NCBI GenBank assembly: GCA_021740785.1
Contig: JAIOZI010000001.1
Location: forward strand, 124,001-188,000
Direction: 5' to 3'
Length of the DNA: 64,000 nucleotides
Origin: Melioribacteraceae bacterium
GTDB taxonomy: Bacteria > Bacteroidota > Ignavibacteria > Ignavibacteriales > Melioribacteraceae
In this document: positions 9,162-17,844 of the stretch, piece by piece
How positions within the stretch are numbered: the first letter of the stretch is position 1
Layout: every line of letters begins with the position of its first letter
The notes under the pieces: model-generated
The model's database searches: none
Seen by the model: only the letters and a program-made list of their open reading frames with translations
Told to the model about the DNA's origin: nothing
Program-made: the position numbers and the translations under genes

Positions 9162-10042
9162 TTATTTGAGATGTCCCTTAGAAAAATATCTTTAATAGTA
9201 GGCTCCACTTTTTTTACTTCATCAATAGTAATTGTTTCTGCGAGAAATTTTATTATCCCGGAAATATCATTTTTATTATTAATGTTAATTTTATATCCGT
9301 CATCAATTTTTATAAAATCATTCACATTAGGAACATCAAAAAAATCAAAATCATCTTTTGTTAAAATCTCATATTGATAAAATTCGAGATCATTCTTTAA
9401 TTCAGTTACAGCAGCATCGCGGATAAGTTTTCCATTATTTAGAAATATCACCCGGTCACAGAGAATTTCAGCAAAATCAATTAAATGAGTAGAGAGCAGA
9501 ATAATTCTATCAGGTGATCTTAAAGATTTTATAATATTGTTTACAATTTCAAGATTCACAATATCCAGCCCGGTAAATGGTTCATCCAAAATTAAGAGCA
9601 TTGGATTATGAACAATAGTAGAAAGAAGCTGAACTTTTTGCTGATTACCTTTTGAAAGAGTTCCTATATTTTGATCTAAATACCTATTAAGATTTAATTT
9701 TTCGATGAGTGGTTGAGAATAATAATAAAATTCTTGGGAAGTCAATCCTTTCAATTTAGAGAAATACTTTAAAAAATCCATCACCTTTGAATTTTTATAT
9801 AATCCTTTTTCTTCCGGGAGATAACCGATGTTATTATGAAAATTGCTTTTTAATGTTTGAGGATAAAGTACTTCACCTGAATCCGGATTAATTAATTTCA
9901 GCAGAATTCTTAGCAGCGTGGTTTTACCGGCACCGTTTGGACCGAGTACGCCAACAATGTTACCGGCTTCAATATCAACGCTGATATCATCGAGTGCTTT
10001 TATCTTCTTAAAAGATTTTGAAATGTGCTGAAATTTTATCAT
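9158..10042 (-). CDS. ABC transporter ATP-binding protein (NatA-like)
   Basis: A 294-residue ATPase with a full nucleotide-binding domain: Walker A GPNGAGKTT near residue 40, Q-loop area, signature LSKGNQQKVQLL, Walker B LLILDEPFTGLD and the switch His in STH. A C-terminal extension of about 80 residues resembles the DUF4162-type tail found in NatA/YhaQ ATPases. It overlaps the permease gene by four bases and is the first gene of the minus-strand run reaching to 428. A possible TATATTTG minus-seven element lies at 10065-10072. Confidence 0.92.
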   Translation of the reverse strand: MIKFQHISKSFKKIKALDDISVDIEAGNIVGVLGPNGAGKTTLLRILLKLINPDSGEVLYPQTLKSNFHNNIGYLPEEKGLYKNSKVMDFLKYFSKLKGLTSQEFYYYSQPLIEKLNLNRYLDQNIGTLSKGNQQKVQLLSTIVHNPMLLILDEPFTGLDIVNLEIVNNIIKSLRSPDRIILLSTHLIDFAEILCDRVIFLNNGKLIRDAAVTELKNDLEFYQYEILTKDDFDFFDVPNVNDFIKIDDGYKININNKNDISGIIKFLAETITIDEVKKVEPTIKDIFLRDISNK

Positions 10043-10064
10043 ACTCTATACATTATTGATTTAT

Positions 10065-10072
10065 CAAATATA
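10065..10072 (-). promoter_or_regulatory. Possible minus-7 promoter element for the ABC exporter run
   Basis: On the minus strand this reads TATATTTG, matching the Bacteroidota-type TAnnTTTG element, 22 bases upstream of the ATPase start. A well-spaced TTG minus-33 element is not obvious, so this is tentative. Confidence 0.35.
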
Positions 10073-10224
10073 AGAAATGTATTATTGCAATTTGACATCG
10101 TTAAAAATATTTTGTTAATATTGCATTATTAGTGCATCGTAACTCGTTGAATTTTAAGTATTTGTTTGCTTGATTTAGAGAAATCCTCTAATTATATTTC
10201 GAGATTAAATTTTACTGGAATCAT

Positions 10225-10731
10225 ATGCTAATCAAGATCTCAGATTATTCTGATGGAATTCATGATCTTGCGTTAGAGAAGAAAGCGGAAGAACTTGAAT
10301 TAGAAGAACCGTTCTTTGGAAAGGTGAAAGTAGATGGTAGGATGGATAAAGCATCACATCAAATTTATTTAGATTGTGAAGTTTTATCCGAAGCAAAATT
10401 TATTTGCGACAGATGCGCGGAAGAATACATCGAACACCTTGCAAATAATTTTCAACTGATTTATTTAATCAGTCGTTCCGAGGAAGAAAATGAAGATGAG
10501 AATGTTTATTTTATCAACCCGGAAACAACTAAGATTAATATTTCAGGCGATGTGATTGAATTTGTAAAGTTATCCGTTCCAATGAAAAAACTTTGCAGAG
10601 ATGATTGTAAAGGTTTATGTCCCAAATGCGGAACAAACCTAAATCACGGAACATGTGATTGTGAAAATGAATATGAAAACCCGGTCTGGGAAAAATTAAA
10701 AGAGATAAAAAAAGATTCAAATAAAAGTTAA
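10225..10731 (+). CDS. YceD/DUF177 family protein
   Basis: A 168-residue DUF177 protein. Homologues in many bacteria sit directly before rpmF and the plsX-fab cluster, as here, and have been linked to 23S rRNA maturation. It has the family's cysteine pairs: CDRC near residues 72-75 and a C-terminal CKGLCPKCG followed by CDC, likely a zinc-binding site. An acidic stretch (EEENEDEN) lies in the middle. The next gene, rpmF, starts 15 bases downstream. An upstream region of about 180 bases, shared with the divergent ABC operon, probably carries the promoter. Confidence 0.88.
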   Translation: MLIKISDYSDGIHDLALEKKAEELELEEPFFGKVKVDGRMDKASHQIYLDCEVLSEAKFICDRCAEEYIEHLANNFQLIYLISRSEEENEDENVYFINPETTKINISGDVIEFVKLSVPMKKLCRDDCKGLCPKCGTNLNHGTCDCENEYENPVWEKLKEIKKDSNKS

Positions 10732-10746
10732 GAGAGAAGGTTAAAA

Positions 10747-10926
10747 ATGGCTCATCCAAAACGTAAAATATCGAAAAGTAGACGAGATAAAAGAAGAACA
10801 CATTACAAAGCAAGTGCACCTACCTTAAGTAATTGTTCCAACTGCGGCGAAATGAAATTAAGCCACAGAGCTTGCCCGAACTGCGGCTACTATGCCGGCA
10901 GATCAATGTTTGTCCCTGAATCATAA
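10747..10926 (+). CDS. rpmF: 50S ribosomal protein L32
   Basis: A 59-residue ribosomal protein. The basic N-terminus [17 protein letters not shown] is the L32 hallmark, and two CxxC pairs (CSNC and CPNC) form the zinc ribbon. A purine-rich site (GAGAAGG) precedes the ATG. The zinc-binding form of L32 is kept here; no zinc-free paralogue is in the window. It lies between the YceD gene and plsX, which start 15 bases upstream and 11 bases downstream. Confidence 0.97.
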   Translation: MAHPKRKISKSRRDKRRTHYKASAPTLSNCSNCGEMKLSHRACPNCGYYAGRSMFVPES

Positions 10927-10937
10927 ACAGGAAAATC

Positions 10938-11963
10938 GTGAATCAAACGACGAATGAAAAATGCAGAATTGCCCTTGATGCAATGGGGGGTGATTTTGCT
11001 CCTCTTAATGAATTATTGGGAGCGGTCTCTGCAATTTCTGAAGATCCGAATTTTGATTTAATTCTTGTTGGTAGTAAAGATAAAATAATTTCTACCGCTG
11101 CTGAAAATAAAATTGAATTAGACAAATTCACAATTGTTGATGCTCCTGAAGTTATTACGATGAAAGACAGTCCTATGGCTGGTATAAAATCAAAACCGAA
11201 TTCTTCTATTGTAGTCGGTGCAAAACTTGTTAAGGAAAAAAAAGCGGATGCATTTGTAAGTGCAGGTAATACAGGCGCTGTCAGCGCTGCTTCAACTTTA
11301 ATAATCGGTAGAATTGAAGATGTTTCTCGTCCGACAATAATGGCTGCTTTTCCAAATGAAAAAGGGAAATTTACTTTCGTTGCAGATGTTGGCGCTTTTG
11401 TTGATTCAAAACCAAATCATTTATTTGATTTTGCAGTATTGGGATCAATATTTGTTAAGGAAATTTACGGCGTTTCAAATCCCACGATTGGTTTGATGAA
11501 TGTCGGTGAAGAGGAATCAAAAGGATATAAATTAACAACTGAAACCGCGGCGCTTTTTAGAAAATCGGAATTGAACTTTTACGGTAATGTAGAAGGAAAG
11601 GATGTTTTTAAAGGTACTGTTGATGTGATTGTCTGTGATGGTTTTGTTGGCAATATAATTCTAAAATTTGCAGAAAGTATTATTCCTTTTTTGAAGAGCA
11701 GTATTAAAGAATATGCAAATAAAAGTATTTTAAATAAAATAAGAGCATTAGCAGCAAGGGGAACTCTGAAAGAATCATTAAAGAATGCAGATTATCAGGT
11801 TCACGGCGGTGTTCCGTTATTAGGTTTGAATGGGATAAGTATAATCGGACACGGATCCAGTTCGCCTCTTGCAATAAAGAATATGATACTTAGAGCAAAA
11901 GAGATGTATGATAAAAATCTTATTCACAAATTTCAGGAATCAATAAAGCTTTATGCAGTCTAA
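10938..11963 (+). CDS. plsX: Phosphate acyltransferase PlsX
   Basis: A 341-residue enzyme that makes acyl-phosphate from acyl-ACP, feeding phospholipid synthesis. Family blocks visible are IALDAMGGDFAP at the N-terminus, the MKDSPMAGIKSKPNSS region, VSAGNTGA, DVGAFVDSKPNHL and VCDGFVGNI. The GTG start has a purine-rich AGGAAA site just before it. The gene overlaps fabH by 11 bases, linking phospholipid and fatty-acid initiation genes in one operon, the usual arrangement in many bacteria. Confidence 0.96.
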   Translation: MNQTTNEKCRIALDAMGGDFAPLNELLGAVSAISEDPNFDLILVGSKDKIISTAAENKIELDKFTIVDAPEVITMKDSPMAGIKSKPNSSIVVGAKLVKEKKADAFVSAGNTGAVSAASTLIIGRIEDVSRPTIMAAFPNEKGKFTFVADVGAFVDSKPNHLFDFAVLGSIFVKEIYGVSNPTIGLMNVGEEESKGYKLTTETAALFRKSELNFYGNVEGKDVFKGTVDVIVCDGFVGNIILKFAESIIPFLKSSIKEYANKSILNKIRALAARGTLKESLKNADYQVHGGVPLLGLNGISIIGHGSSSPLAIKNMILRAKEMYDKNLIHKFQESIKLYAV

Positions 11964-12963
11964 TAAAAAAAGATTAATAAACGCTAAGGTAACCGGAGTA
12001 GGGATGTACGTACCCGAAAAGGTTTTGGATAACAAATATTTTGAATCGATTATTGATACAAATGATGAATGGATTAGAACAAGAACCGGTATTCGAGAAA
12101 GAAGAATGCTTGAAAACGGTGCTACAAGTGATTTGGCAACAAAGGCGGTTGAAGATTTAATCAAAACATCGAATCTTGATCCTAAAGAAATCGATTGTAT
12201 CATAGTTGCGACCGTAACACCTGATATGTTTTTCCCAGCTACAGCTTGCTTAGTGCAAAACAACATTGGTGCTGATCATGCTTGGGGATATGATTTATCT
12301 GCAGCATGTTCTGGTTTTCTTTTTGCGCTGCAAAGTGGTGCAAGCCTAATCGAAGGCGGATCTTATAAGAAGGTAGTTGTTGTCGGTGCCGACAAAATGA
12401 GTTCAATTGTTGATTATACCGATAGAAATAACTGTATCCTTTTTGGTGATGGTGCAGCCGCTGTATTATTAGAACCGACCGAAAATATGGATGATGGTAT
12501 CAAAGATTCACTTCTGAGATGTGACGGATCGGGTAAAGAGAGTCTGCATATGCTCGGCGGAGGAAGTCTTAATCCACCTACCCACGATACAGTTGATAAT
12601 AAAATGCATTATTTATTCCAGGACGGTAAGGCTGTTTTTAAAGTAGCTGTAAAAGGTATGGCTGATGTATCCGTTGAGATGATGGAACAAAATGATTTAA
12701 AATCGGAAGATATTGCTTTTCTTGTGCCTCATCAGGCTAATCTAAGAATTATCGATGCAACTGCGAACAGAATGGGAATCACCAGAGATAAGGTTATGAT
12801 TAATATTGAAAAATACGGAAATACTACTGCTGCAACTATTCCTCTTTGTTTGGTTGAATATTACCGTGATGGAAAATTGAAAAAAGGTGATAAGCTTATT
12901 TTAGCTGCATTTGGTGCCGGATTTACATGGGGTTCAATGTACATGGTTTGGAGTATGGATTAA
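11953..12963 (+). CDS. fabH: Beta-ketoacyl-ACP synthase III
   Basis: FabH condenses acetyl-CoA (or another primer) with malonyl-ACP to start fatty-acid synthesis. The 336-residue protein has the catalytic triad: Cys in DLSAACSGFLF, His in VPHQANLRI and Asn in YGNTTAAT. It overlaps plsX by 11 bases and shares one base with fabD (TAATG). Compared with the E. coli enzyme (317 residues) it carries about ten extra N-terminal residues. Primer preference (straight or branched) cannot be read from sequence with certainty. Confidence 0.96.
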   Translation: MQSNKKRLINAKVTGVGMYVPEKVLDNKYFESIIDTNDEWIRTRTGIRERRMLENGATSDLATKAVEDLIKTSNLDPKEIDCIIVATVTPDMFFPATACLVQNNIGADHAWGYDLSAACSGFLFALQSGASLIEGGSYKKVVVVGADKMSSIVDYTDRNNCILFGDGAAAVLLEPTENMDDGIKDSLLRCDGSGKESLHMLGGGSLNPPTHDTVDNKMHYLFQDGKAVFKVAVKGMADVSVEMMEQNDLKSEDIAFLVPHQANLRIIDATANRMGITRDKVMINIEKYGNTTAATIPLCLVEYYRDGKLKKGDKLILAAFGAGFTWGSMYMVWSMD

Positions 12964-13877
12964 TGGGTAAGGTAGCTTTCTTATTTCCCGGGCAAGGTTC
13001 GCAATACGTCGGAATGGCAAAGGATTTGTACGATAATTCCGTCGAAGTGAAGGAGATGATTAAAACTGCCGAAGAAGCAACAGGTATTCAGCTTTCACAT
13101 ACTATGTTTAATGGTCCGGAAGATTCTCTCAAACAAACAGATATTACACAACCGGCAATATTTCTCCACAGTGTTGTATTAGCTGCAATAATAAGAACTC
13201 TTGAACCAAACGCAGTAGCCGGACATTCACTCGGTGAATATTCTGCACATGTTGCAGCAAAATCTTTACAGTTTTATGAAGCTGTTAAACTTGTACATCT
13301 TCGCGGATCAGCAATGAAAGAAGCCGGTATTCTAAATAAAGGAACAATGGCTGCGGTTATAGGATTGAATCAGGAAATATTGGAACAAATTTGCACTGAA
13401 GCATCTGAGGCAGGCATTGTGCAATGTGCAAATTTTAATTCTCCCGGACAGATTGTAATTTCCGGCACGGTTGATGGAGTACACAAAGCAATGGAAATTG
13501 CAAAAGGCAATGGCGCTAAACTTGTTAAAGAATTGGTTGTCAGTGGTGCTTTTCATTCACCATTGATGGAGCCCGCGAAAGAAAAATTATTATCCAAACT
13601 TGAATCGACAAATTTTTATGATGCTAAAATTCCGGTCTATGCCAATGTAACGGCAAAACCGGTAAGTTCAAAAGATCAGATTAAAAAATTGCTATACGAT
13701 CAACTTTCTCAACCCGTCCGATGGGAAGAAACTATTCGCAATATGATTGATGACGGAATTGACGAGTTTATTGAAGTTGGACCGGGGAAAGTATTACAAG
13801 GATTGGTTAAGAGAATTAATTCTGATGTAAAAGTCAGCGGGATTGATAAATATTCAGATGTGGAAAGGTACAAATAG
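12963..13877 (+). CDS. fabD: Malonyl-CoA:ACP transacylase
   Basis: FabD loads malonyl onto acyl carrier protein. It begins with the family start MGKVAFLFPGQGSQ. It has the nucleophile Ser in GHSLGEY, the Arg-containing LRGSAMKEAG segment and the catalytic His in SGAFHSPLM. I took the ATG at 12963, which overlaps the fabH stop by one base and has GGAG nine bases upstream. An in-frame ATG at 12927 lies inside fabH and adds 12 residues with no homology. The protein is 304 residues, the normal length. Confidence 0.95.
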   Translation: MGKVAFLFPGQGSQYVGMAKDLYDNSVEVKEMIKTAEEATGIQLSHTMFNGPEDSLKQTDITQPAIFLHSVVLAAIIRTLEPNAVAGHSLGEYSAHVAAKSLQFYEAVKLVHLRGSAMKEAGILNKGTMAAVIGLNQEILEQICTEASEAGIVQCANFNSPGQIVISGTVDGVHKAMEIAKGNGAKLVKELVVSGAFHSPLMEPAKEKLLSKLESTNFYDAKIPVYANVTAKPVSSKDQIKKLLYDQLSQPVRWEETIRNMIDDGIDEFIEVGPGKVLQGLVKRINSDVKVSGIDKYSDVERYK

Positions 13878-14476
13878 TGTCCGATTCTTTTGAAAAAGTT
13901 ATAAAAGGTTATTACATTGATCCGCTGATATTTACGCACAAATTTGTTAAAGAGTGTGATGTTTGTGTGTGTTCCGGTGAATGCTGTTATTACGGAGTGT
14001 ACACGGATAAAAAAGAATATGAAAATATTCTTTCGATGAAAAAACGAATTATTAAATCTATGGATGATTCACAAACTACTAATGTAGAAAAGTGGTTTGA
14101 AGAACCTGAAGAAGATGAAGATTTTGAATCAGGAATTGCAGTTGGCACTGAACTATATAATGGCAAGTGCGTTTTTCTTGATCGGCAGGGTTTTTGCACT
14201 CTGCAAAAAATTGCAATGGAGGATAAAGAATACAAGTGGAAATATAAACCATTATATTGTATATTATTCCCGCTTGTAATTTACGATGGGGCTATTACGG
14301 TAGATGATGAACATCTCGACAGAATGCATTACTGTAATAAAAAAGAAAATCAAACTTCTACAATTTTTGAGGCTTGTTCTGAAGAATTAGAATTTCTTCT
14401 GGGTAAAGACGGATTTTCGGAATTGACAAATTATAGGCAGGAATACTTAAAGAAAAATTCTAATGAGGTTAAGTAG
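13877..14476 (+). CDS. DUF3109 family cysteine-rich protein
   Basis: A 199-residue protein embedded in the fatty-acid operon. The N-terminal block CDVCVCSGECCYYGVY and later cysteines (CVFLDRQGFC and MHYCNK) match the DUF3109/YkgJ-like family, thought to bind a metal ion or Fe-S cluster. The gene starts with GTG, sharing one base with the fabD stop, and ends sharing one base with the GTG of fabG. The tight coupling suggests co-expression with fabD and fabG. No reaction is known for the family; a link to lipid synthesis here rests on position only. Confidence 0.8.
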   Translation: MSDSFEKVIKGYYIDPLIFTHKFVKECDVCVCSGECCYYGVYTDKKEYENILSMKKRIIKSMDDSQTTNVEKWFEEPEEDEDFESGIAVGTELYNGKCVFLDRQGFCTLQKIAMEDKEYKWKYKPLYCILFPLVIYDGAITVDDEHLDRMHYCNKKENQTSTIFEACSEELEFLLGKDGFSELTNYRQEYLKKNSNEVK

Positions 14477-15237
14477 TGAGTAATAAAACAAAAAGAGCTG
14501 TTGTAACTGGCGGTACAAGGGGAATTGGCAGAGCAATTGTAAAGGAATTAGCTGCAAGAAGCTGCTGCGGTGTGCTTTTTTCCGATGTTGTTTTTATTTA
14601 CAATAGTTGTGATGAATGTGCGCACGAAATTGAAGAAGAAATAGGCGAACTTGATATTAAAATTCATGGTTTTAAGGCTGATGCTTCATCATATGAAGAT
14701 GCTGAAGCTACTTTAAAATATGCGGCGGAAAAATTAGGTGGGATTGATATACTTGTTAATAATGCCGGTATAACTCGCGACAATTTATTGATGAGAATGT
14801 CAGAGGATGATTTTGATAAAGTAATTCAAATAAATCTGAAAAGCGTTTACAATTATTCGAAAGCTGCGTTAAAATATATGATGCCGCAGCGTTATGGGAG
14901 AATTATTAATATTGCTTCTGTGGTTGGAATAATCGGTAATGCAGGTCAGGCAAATTATGCAGCTTCAAAAGCCGGAGTAATAGGATTTACAAAATCTTTG
15001 GCTAAAGAAGTTGCTTCAAGAAATATTACTGTTAATGCAGTGGCTCCCGGTTTTATTGAAACCGATATGACCGCCACGCTTAATGAGAAACAAAAAGAAG
15101 TTTTGCTTTCACAAATTCCGATGAAACGTTTGGGTAAACCGGAAGATATTGCGAAAGTTGTTGGATTTTTAAGTAGTAATGATGCAGATTATATTACCGG
15201 ACAGGTAATTCCTGTTGACGGTGGTATGGTTATGTGA
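14476..15237 (+). CDS. fabG: 3-oxoacyl-ACP reductase
   Basis: FabG is the NADPH-dependent reductase of the elongation cycle. The 253-residue SDR has the cofactor motif TGGTRGIG, NNAGIT, the catalytic Ser in IASVVG, YAASK and the C-terminal GQVIPVDGGM. Odd point: between the first helix and second strand there is a nine-residue insertion (RSCCGVLFS) absent from typical FabG, adjacent to where NADP specificity is set. GTG start, overlapping the DUF3109 gene by one base; acpP follows after 45 bases. Confidence 0.94.
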   Translation: MSNKTKRAVVTGGTRGIGRAIVKELAARSCCGVLFSDVVFIYNSCDECAHEIEEEIGELDIKIHGFKADASSYEDAEATLKYAAEKLGGIDILVNNAGITRDNLLMRMSEDDFDKVIQINLKSVYNYSKAALKYMMPQRYGRIINIASVVGIIGNAGQANYAASKAGVIGFTKSLAKEVASRNITVNAVAPGFIETDMTATLNEKQKEVLLSQIPMKRLGKPEDIAKVVGFLSSNDADYITGQVIPVDGGMVM

Positions 15238-15282
15238 GTTTTAAATTCTTAATACAATCAATAATTATAAAAGGAGATAGTT

Positions 15283-15519
15283 ATGGATATTGAAGCAAAA
15301 GTAAAAGAAATTATTATGGATAAATTGGGTGTTGAAGACTCCCAGATTGCACATGAATCTTCTTTTACGAACGATTTAGGCGCTGATTCATTAGATATAG
15401 TTGAATTAGTAATGGGTTTTGAATCTGCATTCAATATATCAATTCCTGACGAAGACGCTGAAAAAATCTCCACTGTCGGCGATGCAGTAAAATATCTGCA
15501 GGAAAAGGTAGAAGGCTAA
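15283..15519 (+). CDS. acpP: Acyl carrier protein
   Basis: A 78-residue acidic carrier protein. The phosphopantetheine site is Ser36 in [13 protein letters not shown] strong AGGAG site lies just before the ATG, as expected for a highly expressed gene. It sits between fabG and fabF. A hairpin at 15530-15557 directly after the stop may end part of the transcripts and adjust the ratio to fabF. Confidence 0.97.
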   Translation: MDIEAKVKEIIMDKLGVEDSQIAHESSFTNDLGADSLDIVELVMGFESAFNISIPDEDAEKISTVGDAVKYLQEKVEG

Positions 15520-15529
15520 TAATTTCATT

Positions 15530-15557
15530 AAAGATCACGGTTCTTGCCGTGGTCTTT
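15530..15557 (+). terminator. Hairpin after acpP, possible terminator or attenuator
   Basis: An 11-base stem (AAAGATCACGG pairing with CCGTGGTCTTT, one G-U pair) with a six-base loop follows acpP by ten bases. No U-run follows, so it is not a classical intrinsic terminator. It may be a transcript-end stabiliser. Confidence 0.5.
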
Positions 15558-15696
15558 AGGGTGTGGAATAGAATAGCATATTCATGATCCGGAAATGAAG
15601 GATTATTATTAAATGCATTTTGTGATGTAAAATGTATGACTTATTTTATTCCACTCCCTTAATTGCACCAAATTAACAATTCTAGGGAGAATCTGA

Positions 15697-16941
15697 ATGG
15701 ATAAAAGAAGGGTTGTAATAACCGGTATGGGTACAGTTAACCCAATTGGTAATTCCGTAAAAGAATACTGGGAAGGTTTGAAAAATGGCAGGAATGGCGC
15801 CGGACCAATTACGAAGTTCGACGCATCAGACTTTGCAACTCAATTTGCTTGTGAGGTAAAAAATTTCGATCCATCCATGTACTTGGATAAAAAGGCTATC
15901 AGAAGAATGGACCCCTATACAGTTCTCGCAATGGCAGCCGCAACACAAGCCGTCCAAGATTCTCAAATTAATTTCGATGATGTTGATACCGAAAGAGCTG
16001 GTGTAATTTTCGGTAGTGGAATTGGTGGAATGGACACCTTTGAAACTCAACATAGAATATTTATTGAACAAGGTCCGAGAAGAATTAGTCCGTTTTTTGT
16101 TCCAATGATGATCTCCGATATTGCAGCAGGCCAAATATCAATGCAGTGGGGATTAAAAGGTCCCAATTATGCAACAACTTCAGCTTGTGCCACATCATCT
16201 CACGCAATTGCCGATGCCTTTATTCACATTCAGAGAGGATCAGCTGATATAATTTTGTGCGGAGGCGCAGAAGCAGCTATCACTCCGATGGCTGTCGGAG
16301 GCTTTAATGCAGCTAGAGCCATTTCTACATGGAATGATAAATATTTACAGGCATCAAGACCTTTCGATAAAGATCGAAATGGATTTGTAATGGCAGAAGG
16401 TGCAGGAGTTATTGTGCTTGAGGATTATGAATCAGCAATAAAAAGAGGTGCTGTAATTCATGCTGAAATAATAGGTGTCGGCTTAACCGGTGATGCTTTT
16501 CATTTAACAGCACCGGCACCGGAAGGTGATGGCGCCAGAAGATCGATGAGAGACGCATTGCGTGATGGAGGAATAAACCCTGAACAGATAGACTATATTA
16601 ATGCTCATGGAACTTCAACAGAACTAAATGATTTAAATGAAACCAAAGCTATTAAAAATCTTTTCAAAGAACATGCTTATAAACTCGCAGTAAGTTCAAC
16701 TAAATCTATGACAGGTCATTTACTTGGTGCAGCAGGAGTTATTGAATCTATCGCTACAATTCTAGCAATTAATAACAGTTTAATTCCACCGACAATAAAC
16801 TTGGATACTCCAGATCCGGAGTGTGATTTAGATTATACACCAAAAGTTGCTAAAGAATTGAATGTCGATTTTGCACTCAGTAATACATTTGGATTCGGAG
16901 GTCATAATGCCTCTTTATTGTTTAAGAAATTTAGCGGGTAG
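15697..16941 (+). CDS. fabF: Beta-ketoacyl-ACP synthase II
   Basis: FabF is the elongating condensing enzyme of fatty-acid synthesis. The 414-residue thiolase-fold protein has the Cys-His-His triad: C164 in TTSACATSSHA, His in NAHGTSTELND and His in SMTGHLLGAAG. The ending SNTFGFGGHNASLLFKK is typical. An AGGGAG site precedes the ATG. It lies 177 bases after acpP, long enough for its own promoter, and 12 bases before rnc. Confidence 0.96.
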   Translation: MDKRRVVITGMGTVNPIGNSVKEYWEGLKNGRNGAGPITKFDASDFATQFACEVKNFDPSMYLDKKAIRRMDPYTVLAMAAATQAVQDSQINFDDVDTERAGVIFGSGIGGMDTFETQHRIFIEQGPRRISPFFVPMMISDIAAGQISMQWGLKGPNYATTSACATSSHAIADAFIHIQRGSADIILCGGAEAAITPMAVGGFNAARAISTWNDKYLQASRPFDKDRNGFVMAEGAGVIVLEDYESAIKRGAVIHAEIIGVGLTGDAFHLTAPAPEGDGARRSMRDALRDGGINPEQIDYINAHGTSTELNDLNETKAIKNLFKEHAYKLAVSSTKSMTGHLLGAAGVIESIATILAINNSLIPPTINLDTPDPECDLDYTPKVAKELNVDFALSNTFGFGGHNASLLFKKFSG

Positions 16942-16953
16942 ATATTTTCAATT

Positions 16954-17721
16954 GTGAACCTTTTTTCGTGGCTAAAAAAAATCACAGGCAAGTCTAAGAA
17001 TAACTCTTTTGAGGAATTCAGCGGATTAAAATTATCTAAACTTATCAGTTTGCTTGGTTACAAGCCTGAGAATCTTTCTTTGTACATAAAAGCATTCACA
17101 CACAAATCTTATCTTGACATTTCCGACAACTTGACAAAATCGAATCAAAGATTGGAATATTTGGGTGATTCTGTTCTTAATTTGGTCATCGGTGAATATT
17201 TATTTTTACACTACCCGGAATCGGATGAAGGCTTCTTAACAAAAAAGAGGTCGCTCCTTGTCAATAAAGATGCCCTGTCAACAGCCGCTGACAAAATGAA
17301 TTTACATGAACTGATTTTGTATGATACTCGCTACATCAATTCATGGGATGACGGAATGATCGGAATTAGTGCCGATTGTGTTGAATCATTAATCGGTGCA
17401 ATCTATTTAGATAAAGGTTTAATGAGCGCTCATCAATTTATTACTAAGTGGATGATTCCCATCAACCTGGATGAATTAATCTTTCCCGAGGATAAAAATT
17501 ATAAAGGGAAACTACTGGAACTTGCACATCTGAATAAAATGGGAAATCCAATTTATAATATGATAAGTGAAGAAGGACCTGATCATAGAAAATGGTTTAC
17601 AATAGAAGTAATGATTAACAATAAGAAAATGGGAACGGGGCAGGGGAAGAACAAAAAAATAGCAGAACAGAAAGCAGCACAGAAAGCATTTTCTAAATTA
17701 TCCAACCTATTAAAATCATAA
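16954..17721 (+). CDS. rnc: Ribonuclease III
   Basis: A 255-residue double-stranded RNA endonuclease that processes rRNA precursors. The nuclease domain carries the signature NQRLEYLGDSVLNLVIGEYL with the catalytic acidic residues, and a second acidic site in DCVESLIGAIYLDKG. The last 70 residues form the dsRNA-binding domain, ending GQGKNKKIAEQKAAQKAF. GTG start 12 bases after fabF. An N-terminal extension of about 20 residues precedes the domain. The fabF-rnc pairing is common in Bacteroidota and elsewhere. Confidence 0.94.
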   Translation: MNLFSWLKKITGKSKNNSFEEFSGLKLSKLISLLGYKPENLSLYIKAFTHKSYLDISDNLTKSNQRLEYLGDSVLNLVIGEYLFLHYPESDEGFLTKKRSLLVNKDALSTAADKMNLHELILYDTRYINSWDDGMIGISADCVESLIGAIYLDKGLMSAHQFITKWMIPINLDELIFPEDKNYKGKLLELAHLNKMGNPIYNMISEEGPDHRKWFTIEVMINNKKMGTGQGKNKKIAEQKAAQKAFSKLSNLLKS

Positions 17722-17844
17722 GAATTTATTTTTCCCACAGTTTTCGGAATTTGTTTCTTATACTTTTATGTATATTTAAAATTGTATTTGTTTTAAATAT
17801 ATTCAAAATACTTATTGTGAAATTTCTTTAAAACGAGGAAAATC

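Noticed and set aside
10535-10819. 94-residue open frame on the minus strand
   Set aside because: It is antisense to yceD and rpmF, which have clear homology, and its sequence has no family features.
12927-12962. Earlier in-frame ATG giving a longer FabD
   Set aside because: It lies inside fabH, lacks a ribosome site, and adds residues not found in the family.
17722-17844. Possible glycine riboswitch before gcvP
   Set aside because: The gap is only 123 bases of AT-rich sequence without the paired-aptamer pattern; I saw no conserved core.
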